From contig SCTL01000607.1 of NCBI GenBank assembly GCA_004297495.1, positions 1 through 5,499 of the forward strand: 5,499 nucleotides of DNA, in the 5' to 3' direction. Shown here one piece after another: positions 1-4,491 of this stretch. The DNA is from Verrucomicrobiota bacterium (GTDB lineage: Bacteria; Verrucomicrobiota; Verrucomicrobiia; Limisphaerales; JADLHS01). How positions within the stretch are numbered: position 1 is the first letter of the stretch; the number at the start of each line of letters is the position of its first letter. The translations under genes and the position numbers were made by a program. Below the pieces are notes generated by a model. That model had not been told where the DNA came from. It saw only the letters and a program-made list of their open reading frames with translations, and ran no database searches.

Positions 1-318
1 GGAATTTGGAGCCACGACCGCGACATAGCGCGCCTGCGCAGCTTGCCGTGCTGATTCGCTGCCGGCCCGCACGCCCGCCATCACGCCCAACATGATCAGC
101 AGCACGGCGGCAATGGTCGCGAAGCGCGGTCGCAACACGAGAGCAGCGAACGCGTCGAGCCAGGACGGAGCGACTTCAGAGCGCGCCGGGGATTCTGCGT
201 TCTCGATTCGACGCCATACGCCCTCCTGAAAACGCGGTGGTAGCGGCGAGGTGGTTCTCGACTCACGCAACAGGGCGCTGAGTTTTGCGTCCTCGGGATT
301 TGAGTTTGGTTCTTTCAT
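1..318 (-). CDS. Single-pass membrane protein, anti-sigma-factor-like, partial (C-terminus beyond left edge)
   Basis: Reading the minus strand from an ATG at 318 gives an uninterrupted frame of 106 codons to the window edge. Residues 1-65 are hydrophilic and charged, with LSALLRES (13-20), PLPPRF (25-30) and WRRIEN (35-40). Residues about 66-83 form a hydrophobic segment (FATIAAVLLIMLGVMAGV) flanked by arginines, followed by an Ala/Arg/Gln-rich stretch. This predicts a cytoplasmic N-terminus, one membrane helix and a periplasmic C-terminus, the layout of an anti-sigma factor. There is no HxxxCxxC zinc motif, so it is not a ZAS-type anti-sigma. From memory it resembles small proteins found between ECF sigma factors and CnrX-like periplasmic metal sensors in Verrucomicrobiota; that is recall, not a search. 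No clear Shine-Dalgarno precedes the ATG. It is transcribed away from the efflux operon, so the two may share regulation across the intergenic region. The frame and membrane helix are secure; the function is not. Confidence 0.72.
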   Translation of the reverse strand, partial: MKEPNSNPEDAKLSALLRESRTTSPLPPRFQEGVWRRIENAESPARSEVAPSWLDAFAALVLRPRFATIAAVLLIMLGVMAGVRAGSESARQAAQARYVAVVAPNS

Positions 319-590
319 CGGATCAAGGCGGCGGACCGTTTCATCCGCTGACCAGAGTTTACTTTCATTATCGCTTTTGGACAACGGCAACGATGACCGC
401 TGCGTTATGCGACCGCAGACATTCTGACCGTATTACCCCAGTCCAACGGAAATCCCGCAAGATTTTCCCGAACAGAAGTCGGAGACATCGGCTGCGGGAT
501 TTTGCCGCGCGCGGTGTAGTCATGATGTGGGTGGCCACAGTGACCGCCTTTGAAATCAACCATCACAAAGAACAGAAAGAAAAACAGATT
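319..590. other. Divergent intergenic region, no gene seen
   Basis: These 272 bases separate the start codons of the minus-strand anti-sigma-like gene and the plus-strand cysteine-pair protein, so promoters for both directions should lie here. I see no convincing -35/-10 pair: a TTGGAC at 377-382 has no well-spaced -10. There is no RNA gene. An inverted repeat at 450-502 is the most structured part and is listed separately. The plus strand stays open from 285 into the downstream gene, but its translation (Arg- and His-rich, no domain) looks like non-coding sequence, so I do not extend that gene upstream. Confidence 0.55.
450..502. promoter_or_regulatory. 10-bp inverted repeat, possible regulator site
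   Basis: AAATCCCGCA at 450-459 is the exact reverse complement of TGCGGGATTT at 493-502, with 33 bases between the arms. It lies in the divergent intergenic region, about 90-140 bases upstream of the first plus-strand start. The left arm is followed at once by GATTTTCCCG (461-470), a 10-mer that recurs at 1093-1102 upstream of the next gene. Position and symmetry would suit a regulator-binding site or a long-range RNA stem. No known operator (CueR, CopY or ArsR type) is recognised, and a chance repeat of this length remains possible. Confidence 0.25.
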
Positions 591-1022
591 ATGAAAAACA
601 AGAATCAGCGCTCCACATGTCTCGCGGGCTTCGGTATCGCCCTGGCCATCGCCGGATTGGCGTTGCTGCCCAGCCAGGGACTGGCACAGGAGAAGGGCGC
701 GCAAAAACTCCTGAAAATTCAAACGGTGGAGGACCTCCAAAAGGTCGAAGCGGGCGACACCATCGTAATGAGTTGCCCCAAGTGCAAGGACACTTACACG
801 CAGGTCTCCGAGAAGTCGTTCAAAGGAGTCAAGGCGGACGAATCGAAGACGGTTGTGATTCACCTCTGTTCAAGTTGCGAAACCAAGATCGTGACCAAGG
901 GCACGGGCAAACAGGCCAAAGACGCGGTGGTGCATACCTGCAAGGCCTGCGGCAGCGAGGAAGTGAATTGCTGCGTGATGAAGAAAGGTTCAGGCCCGAC
1001 TCCGGGCATGGAGAAGAAGTGA
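591..1022 (+). CDS. Exported protein with three CxxC pairs, zinc-ribbon-like, function unknown
   Basis: 143 residues. The ATG at 591 is chosen because it starts a typical Sec signal peptide: a KNKNQR basic start, a hydrophobic core at about 11-26 and a likely cleavage after GLA (residue 32). The frame stays open upstream, but that part is not protein-like. Only a weak purine-rich AGAAAGAAAAA tract stands in for a Shine-Dalgarno. The mature part carries C62-PK-C65, C93-SS-C96, C117-KA-C120 and a C127-C128 pair. These are spaced like metal-binding knuckles of a zinc-ribbon or rubredoxin-like fold, with His91 and His115 nearby. I recall similar small proteins annotated as hypothetical in Verrucomicrobiota but cannot name a family. 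It is the first of three consecutive secreted Cys-rich genes before a metal efflux operon, so periplasmic metal binding is the natural inference. A thiol-disulfide role is possible but there is no thioredoxin fold. A hairpin follows at 1044-1071. Confidence 0.82.
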   Translation: MKNKNQRSTCLAGFGIALAIAGLALLPSQGLAQEKGAQKLLKIQTVEDLQKVEAGDTIVMSCPKCKDTYTQVSEKSFKGVKADESKTVVIHLCSSCETKIVTKGTGKQAKDAVVHTCKACGSEEVNCCVMKKGSGPTPGMEKK

Positions 1023-1043
1023 TCTGATCAGTCCGGTCTATCC

Positions 1044-1071
1044 CAGGCGGATGCCAAGCGGTGTCCGCCTG
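1044..1071 (+). terminator. Hairpin after first Cys-rich gene, possible weak terminator
   Basis: The arms at 1044-1055 (CAGGCGGATGCC) and 1060-1071 (GGTGTCCGCCTG) pair over 12 bp, including two G-T wobbles, around an AAGC tetraloop. The hairpin starts 21 bases after the stop codon at 1022. The following bases (CTGTGTTAAAAAAG) give only a poor U-tract, so termination would be inefficient or factor-assisted. A candidate promoter follows at 1087-1117, which supports this being a boundary between two transcription units. Confidence 0.5.
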
Positions 1072-1086
1072 CTGTGTTAAAAAAGT

Positions 1087-1117
1087 TTGAAGGATTTTCC
1101 CGTCTCTGGCGTATTAT
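1087..1117 (+). promoter_or_regulatory. Candidate sigma-70-like promoter for the TRASH/YHS-like gene
   Basis: TTGAAG (1087-1092) resembles a -35 box and TATTAT (1112-1117) closely resembles a -10 box. They are separated by 19 bases, slightly longer than the ideal 17. Transcription would start near 1124, leaving a leader of roughly 20 bases before the ATG at 1143. The spacer contains GATTTTCCCG (1093-1102), which is also found at 461-470. The placement between a hairpin and a gene is sensible, but consensus in this phylum is poorly known to me. Confidence 0.35.
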
Positions 1118-1142
1118 CAGCAAGTTGAACAACAACCATTCT

Positions 1143-1427
1143 ATGAAAAAACTGAAAACACTGACCGCACTCACACTGGCCCTGGCCTACGTCGCTGCTC
1201 CGCTCGCGCTGAGCGCCGAGGATAAGAAGGAAGCCGCCAAAACTTACCCGCTGACCACCTGCGTCGTTTCCGGCGAGAAGCTCGGTGAGATGGGCGATCC
1301 GTACGTCTTCAAGCACGAGGGCAAAGAGGTCAAACTTTGCTGCAAGTCGTGCCTCAAAAAATTCAATGCCGACCCGGCCAAGTATCTCAAGAAGATCGAG
1401 GAGGCCGAAAAAGCCGCCAAGAAATAA
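1143..1427 (+). CDS. Small exported TRASH/YHS-like metal-binding protein
   Basis: 94 residues. The ATG at 1143 begins MKKLKTL, a basic start followed by a hydrophobic core (about 7-23) and likely signal cleavage after LSA (residue 25). An in-frame GTG at 1074 would add 23 residues that hide the signal peptide, so it is rejected. No Shine-Dalgarno is evident. The mature protein has a compact domain at about 35-85: TTCVVSGEKLG (38-48), an aromatic PYVF (53-56), then KLCCKSC (64-70) and a final FNADPAKYL (74-82). A first Cys followed by Gly, a later C-C-x-x-C and the closing F-x-x-D-P-x-K-Y is the usual pattern of YHS/TRASH-type domains, which bind heavy metals in copper chaperones, sensors and P-type ATPases. 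The tail (83-94) is a lysine- and glutamate-rich helix. Periplasmic copper or other soft-metal binding next to the efflux pump is the likely role; the metal cannot be read from sequence. Confidence 0.85.
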   Translation: MKKLKTLTALTLALAYVAAPLALSAEDKKEAAKTYPLTTCVVSGEKLGEMGDPYVFKHEGKEVKLCCKSCLKKFNADPAKYLKKIEEAEKAAKK

Positions 1428-1443
1428 GGCTTTCTCCGCAAGA

Positions 1444-1469
1444 ACCGGCTGGACGAAAGTCCAGCCGGT
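1444..1469 (+). terminator. Perfect 11-bp GC-rich hairpin with GAAA loop, terminator or attenuator
   Basis: ACCGGCTGGAC (1444-1454) and GTCCAGCCGGT (1459-1469) are exact reverse complements around a stable GAAA tetraloop. The hairpin begins 17 bases after the stop at 1427 and ends 14 bases before the GTG at 1484. The bases after it (GTTACTTTGCC) are only moderately T-rich. It looks like the terminator of the TRASH/YHS-like gene. It also sits where it would affect transcription or ribosome access for the next gene, so partial read-through control is possible. Confidence 0.65.
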
Positions 1470-1483
1470 GTTACTTTGCCCAC

Positions 1484-1822
1484 GTGAAAAGGCTGGCCGC
1501 AACAATTCTCAGCGTGATGATCGCCATTCAGGCGATTGTGTTTGCGCCTGCTGTCGCCGCCTCGCGTGCGCCGGCCAAGAGTTGCTGCGGTTGCGACTGC
1601 ACGCAGATGAAATGTTGCAAGCCAGATGCCGATGCCAGTCACTCAACGCCCCTCGCGCCTCCATCCGCCGGTTCGCTCAAGAACTTTTCCGCTTTCAATT
1701 CGCAATCGGTCGCGTGGCTTCTGCCCGCGTCCACTCCTGCTTCTGTGTTCGTCGTTGAACACCTTTCCTCCGTCTCCGCGGACCAGCCGCTGCACTCGCG
1801 GCTGTGCGTCCTGCTGATTTGA
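1484..1822 (+). CDS. Exported protein with dense cysteine cluster, function unknown
   Basis: 112 residues from a GTG at 1484. This start gives a KR-containing N-terminus, a hydrophobic core (about 5-22) and likely cleavage after VAA (residue 26), a good Sec signal. The ATG at 1517 would remove the basic residues. The frame continues upstream into the previous gene and across the hairpin, with non-protein-like sequence. No Shine-Dalgarno is visible before either start. Just after the cleavage site is CCGCDCTQMKCC (34-45): six cysteines and one methionine in twelve residues, like a metallothionein-type soft-metal ligand cluster. A Ser/Ala/Pro-rich low-complexity region follows (47-95), and the protein ends QPLHSRLCVLLI, with a seventh Cys at residue 109. 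I do not recognise a named family. It lies 89 bases upstream of the channel gene on the same strand, so it may be co-transcribed with the efflux genes and act as a periplasmic Cu/Ag binder; that is inference. Confidence 0.7.
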   Translation: MKRLAATILSVMIAIQAIVFAPAVAASRAPAKSCCGCDCTQMKCCKPDADASHSTPLAPPSAGSLKNFSAFNSQSVAWLLPASTPASVFVVEHLSSVSADQPLHSRLCVLLI

Positions 1823-1846
1823 TTTCCCGCCGATAAAGCCCGTGGT

Positions 1847-1874
1847 GTGTACCGCACGTTCGTGCCGCGTACAC
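1847..1874 (+). promoter_or_regulatory. Dyad in the leader of the channel gene
   Basis: The 89-base gap between the Cys-cluster gene and the channel gene contains an interrupted dyad. GTGTAC (1847-1852) pairs with GTACAC (1869-1874), and inside it GCAC (1854-1857) pairs with GTGC (1862-1865) around a GTTC loop. The right arm overlaps the palindrome ACACGTGT (1871-1878). There is no T-run after it, so it is a poor terminator. It could be an operator or an RNA leader structure. No specific regulator can be named. Confidence 0.3.
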
Positions 1875-1895
1875 GTGTCGTGTCCGTTTGGTGTT

Positions 1896-1900
1896 GGAAG
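1896..1900 (+). promoter_or_regulatory. Ribosome binding site deciding the channel-gene start
   Basis: GGAAG at 1896-1900 stands 11 bases before the ATG at 1912. This favours that ATG, which opens a textbook signal peptide, over an in-frame TTG at 1888. The TTG would add eight residues (MVLEVFIG) and place the Shine-Dalgarno inside the coding region. Confidence 0.5.
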
Positions 1901-1911
1901 TTTTTATCGGT

Positions 1912-3225
1912 ATGAAATCTGGAATCGTTGTCAGTGTCATTTTGCTGCTCGCCGTGTTGTCGCCGGCTCAGGCCGGGACGAACAGCGTGCTGGTCACGCC
2001 CGTGTTCCTCAACCAACTCGCCGAGGAAATGCGCACGAACCATCCCGCGCTCACCGCTGCGCGCGCCCGCACCAACGCCGCCGCCGCCAGCGTCGCCGCC
2101 GTGCGCACCTGGGATGATCCCATGGTCCGCGTGGGCGGCATGTTTTCCGAGACGCGCATGCGCGCCGACGACGGCGACATCATTTATGGCGCGGAACAAA
2201 AACTCCCCCTGTTCGGCAAGCCCGCGCTTGCCCGTCGCGTTGCCCAAGCTGATTTCGTCGTCGAGACCGCGAACGCGGAATATCAATTTCAAATTCTTCG
2301 CGGCGACCTGGCCAAGGCCGTCTTTCGCGCCGCGCTGGCCGAGGAAACGGTTGCGGTTGGCGAACAGGACTTGCGCTGGCTGCAAACGATTTCCGAATCA
2401 GTCGAGGGCAGGTACCGCGCGGGCGAGTCCACGTTGGTGGACGTGCTCAAGTCGCAGAACGAACGCACCGCGCGAGCGACGCAGCTTCGCACCGACGGGG
2501 AAAATCTTTCGCACGCTCGGCTCGCGATCAATCGCCTGCTCAATCGCAAACTGCAGTCCGGATGGCCGTCGCTGAAACTGCCCGAAGTCGCCGCCCAGGT
2601 CCGCTACAGCGAAAAGCTAGTCGCGTTCGCCACGCGGTATGAACCCAAGCTCCGCATGATGCGCGAGCAGGTGAAGCAGGCGCAGGCCATTGTGGACTCC
2701 ACGCGCCGCGCCCGTCTGCCCGACGTGAGTCTGGGCGTCGAGAGCCGCAATTATTCCGGCAACGCCGAATGGCGTCAGGCCGAGGTGATGTTGAGTTTCA
2801 ATCTGCCGCTGTTCAACGCCGGAAAATATCGCAGTGAAATCCGCCGTGACGAAGCAAAACGCAAAGCCGCCGAGGCCGACGCAGCGGATTACGAACTTTC
2901 CCTGCGCGAGGAAGTTCACAATCTCACCGTGAAGATTGACGCCGCCCGCCGCGAGGCGCTCGCCTACCACGACGAGATCATTCCACGCAGCGAGTCCGCG
3001 CTCGAAAGCGCGCGCGCGGGCTGGGAAGCGGGCCGCGCGATGTTCCGCGACGTGCTCGACGCGCGCCGCATGTTGCTTGACGCGCGGCTCGCTTACGCCC
3101 GTGCGGTTTCAGAGCAGTATCAAATGCTTTCGGACCTGGTTCTGTGCTGCGGCATCGGTGATCTCGAAGCGTTGCAGATGTTGGAGCAGGAAGCAGAAAC
3201 TCAAGACGGAGTGAAAAATCCATGA
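1912..3225 (+). CDS. cusC: TolC-family outer-membrane efflux channel (CusC/CzcC-like)
   Basis: 437 residues, a normal length for the family. It forms the trimeric outer-membrane exit duct of the tripartite metal pump. The signal peptide is MKSG plus a hydrophobic core, with cleavage after AQA (residue 21). Mature residues show the OEP family start LAEEMRTNHPALTAARA (36-52), followed by long amphipathic helices. The internal duplication typical of TolC proteins is visible: EQKLPLFGK (95-103) and FNLPLFNAGK (296-305) begin equivalent strands about 200 residues apart, and YRAGESTLVDVLKSQN in the first half parallels WEAGRAMFRDVLDARR in the second. There is no lipobox cysteine at the cleavage site, unlike E. 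coli CusC, so this protein is probably not lipidated. Its only cysteines are the adjacent pair C412-C413 near the C-terminus. Its stop overlaps the adaptor start as ATGA (3222-3225), implying translational coupling. The family is certain; the symbol rests on the CusBA neighbours. Confidence 0.93.
   Translation: MKSGIVVSVILLLAVLSPAQAGTNSVLVTPVFLNQLAEEMRTNHPALTAARARTNAAAASVAAVRTWDDPMVRVGGMFSETRMRADDGDIIYGAEQKLPLFGKPALARRVAQADFVVETANAEYQFQILRGDLAKAVFRAALAEETVAVGEQDLRWLQTISESVEGRYRAGESTLVDVLKSQNERTARATQLRTDGENLSHARLAINRLLNRKLQSGWPSLKLPEVAAQVRYSEKLVAFATRYEPKLRMMREQVKQAQAIVDSTRRARLPDVSLGVESRNYSGNAEWRQAEVMLSFNLPLFNAGKYRSEIRRDEAKRKAAEADAADYELSLREEVHNLTVKIDAARREALAYHDEIIPRSESALESARAGWEAGRAMFRDVLDARRMLLDARLAYARAVSEQYQMLSDLVLCCGIGDLEALQMLEQEAETQDGVKNP
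3208..3211 (+). promoter_or_regulatory. Ribosome binding site of the adaptor gene inside the channel gene
   Basis: GGAG at 3208-3211 lies 10 bases before the ATG at 3222 and within the last codons of the channel gene. Together with the ATGA stop-start overlap at 3222-3225, it supports re-initiation of translation and fixes the adaptor start. Confidence 0.6.
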
Positions 3226-4484
3226 AACCAAAAACCATTTTTCTCACCATCGGAGTCACGGCATTGACGGCGTTCGTGCTGATGACGGGCTGCGGCAAGA
3301 CGGATTCGTCGCCGTCGAGTCAAACCGCCAGCGCCAAACCCACGAAGTATTTCTGCCCGATGCACCCGACTTACGTGAGTGATCGTCCGGGCGATTGCCC
3401 GATTTGCAATATGAAGCTCGTGCCGGTGACCGATGAAGGGACTTCGTCAACGGGTGCTCTGTCTTCGCTGCCGGGCCGGATCGCGATTCACCTCAACGCG
3501 GACAAGCGCCAACTCATCGGCCTTACCACGTCACTCGTCCAAACGCAAAGGCTCGCCCGTACCATCCGCGCGAGTGCCACGCTTTCGCATGATGAAACTT
3601 CACTGGCTCGTGTGTCGCCGCGATTCGCCGGTTGGGTGCGCAAGCTCCACGTGAATTACACCGGTCAGCCGGTGGAGCAGGGCGCGGCGCTGTTCACGGT
3701 CTATAGTCCCGAACTGTTCAGCGCCGAGAACGATTATTTGATCGCGCTGAAAAACTCCCGCACTCAGACCAATGCTGTGGACGCGCAACGCGTGTTCGCC
3801 GGCGCAAAGCGTAAACTGGAACTCATGGAAGTCGGCGACGCGGAAATCCGCTCGCTCGCAGAACGCAATCAGGCAAGCGATGAATTGCTGATTCGCTCAC
3901 CGGTGTCCGGTCACGTCATCACCAAAAGCGCCCTCGAAGGCAAGGCTTTCATGGCGGGCGAATCGCTTTACGAGATCGCGCCGCTGCATCGGCTCTGGGC
4001 GCTGGCGCAGGTTTACGAATACGAGTTGTCGCAACTCAAAGTGGGCGCGAAAGCGCGCGTCGTGTTTCCGAATCTCGCTGGCAAGGCGTATGAAAGCTCC
4101 GTTGCATTCATTAATCCGCATATTGACCCGCAGACGCGCCGCGCGGAAGTGCGCATCGAGTTGGAGAACGCCGACCACGTCTTGAAGCCGGACATGTGGG
4201 GCGACGCCGAGATCGAGGTGAGCGCCGAGGATGTCCTCGTCGTCCCCGCGAGCGCCGTCATCAACACCGGCGAGCGCGACGTCGCGTTTGTGGATCGTGA
4301 CGACGGGCATCTCGAACCGCGCGAAGTGAAGGTCGGCGCGAAGACGGATGACTACTGGCAGGTACTCGAGGGATTGAAGTCCGGCGAGAAGGTGGTCACG
4401 CGCGCGCTGTTCCTCGTGGATTCCGAGAGTCAGCTTAAAGCCGTCATCGCGGGCATGGGCGCGAGTGGTGAACACAAGCATTGA
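3222..4484 (+). CDS. cusB: Periplasmic adaptor lipoprotein of a heavy-metal RND pump (CusB-like) with N-terminal metal-binding domain
   Basis: 420 residues; the membrane-fusion protein that joins the inner-membrane pump to the outer channel. The N-terminus has a lipoprotein signal with lipobox LMTGC (acylated Cys24). A heavy-metal-binding domain follows at 43-69: YFCPMHP (43-49) and CPICNMKLVPV (59-69), with Cys, His and Met ligands. The adaptor core begins near 86. The barrel-sandwich (lipoyl-like) halves are VSPRFAGWVRKLHVNYTGQPVEQGAALF (131-158) and LLIRSPVSGHVITKSALEGKAFMAGESLYEI (222-252), separated by an alpha-hairpin at about 166-220. The beta-barrel is at about 257-333 (LWALAQVYEYEL, then IDPQTRRAEVRIEL), and the membrane-proximal domain at about 338-405 ends in GLKSGEKVV and LVDSESQL. 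The protein ends GEHKH, with no C-terminal CusF-like domain. The start overlaps the channel gene by 4 bases and the pump gene follows after 7. CusB is favoured over CzcB by the metal-binding domain and the CusA-like partner. Confidence 0.95.
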   Translation: MKPKTIFLTIGVTALTAFVLMTGCGKTDSSPSSQTASAKPTKYFCPMHPTYVSDRPGDCPICNMKLVPVTDEGTSSTGALSSLPGRIAIHLNADKRQLIGLTTSLVQTQRLARTIRASATLSHDETSLARVSPRFAGWVRKLHVNYTGQPVEQGAALFTVYSPELFSAENDYLIALKNSRTQTNAVDAQRVFAGAKRKLELMEVGDAEIRSLAERNQASDELLIRSPVSGHVITKSALEGKAFMAGESLYEIAPLHRLWALAQVYEYELSQLKVGAKARVVFPNLAGKAYESSVAFINPHIDPQTRRAEVRIELENADHVLKPDMWGDAEIEVSAEDVLVVPASAVINTGERDVAFVDRDDGHLEPREVKVGAKTDDYWQVLEGLKSGEKVVTRALFLVDSESQLKAVIAGMGASGEHKH

Positions 4485-4487
4485 GGA
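4483..4487 (+). promoter_or_regulatory. Ribosome binding site deciding the GTG start of the pump gene
   Basis: GAGGA at 4483-4487 overlaps the adaptor stop codon (4482-4484) and stands 4-5 bases before the GTG at 4492. No ATG occurs in frame until residue 24, inside the first membrane helix, so the GTG start is well supported. The arrangement implies coupled translation of adaptor and pump. Confidence 0.7.
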
Positions 4488-4491
4488 AAAC

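Noticed and set aside
377..409. TTGGAC and GTTATG as a promoter in the divergent region
   Set aside because: The spacing is over 20 bases and the -10 match is poor; not good enough to list.
391..546. Repeated TGACCG words (394, 425, 541) as a regulator repeat array
   Set aside because: The copies are short, irregularly spaced and expected by chance in GC-rich DNA.
285..590. N-terminal extension of the first Cys-rich protein by 102 residues
   Set aside because: The frame is open, but the translation is Arg/His-rich without a domain, overlaps the start of the divergent gene, and would bury a clear signal peptide that begins at 591.
405..863. Minus-strand open frame of 152 codons over the first Cys-rich gene
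   Set aside because: It lies antisense to a well-supported gene; the translation has no recognisable domain and runs across the divergent intergenic region.
1337..1483. Upstream extension of the Cys-cluster gene to an ATG at 1337
   Set aside because: It would overlap the TRASH/YHS-like coding region and the hairpin, and would place the signal peptide 50 residues into the protein.
1639..2385. Minus-strand open frame of 248 codons
   Set aside because: It is antisense across two genes and their leader, with low-complexity Gly/Ala/Arg/His content typical of a GC-rich shadow frame.
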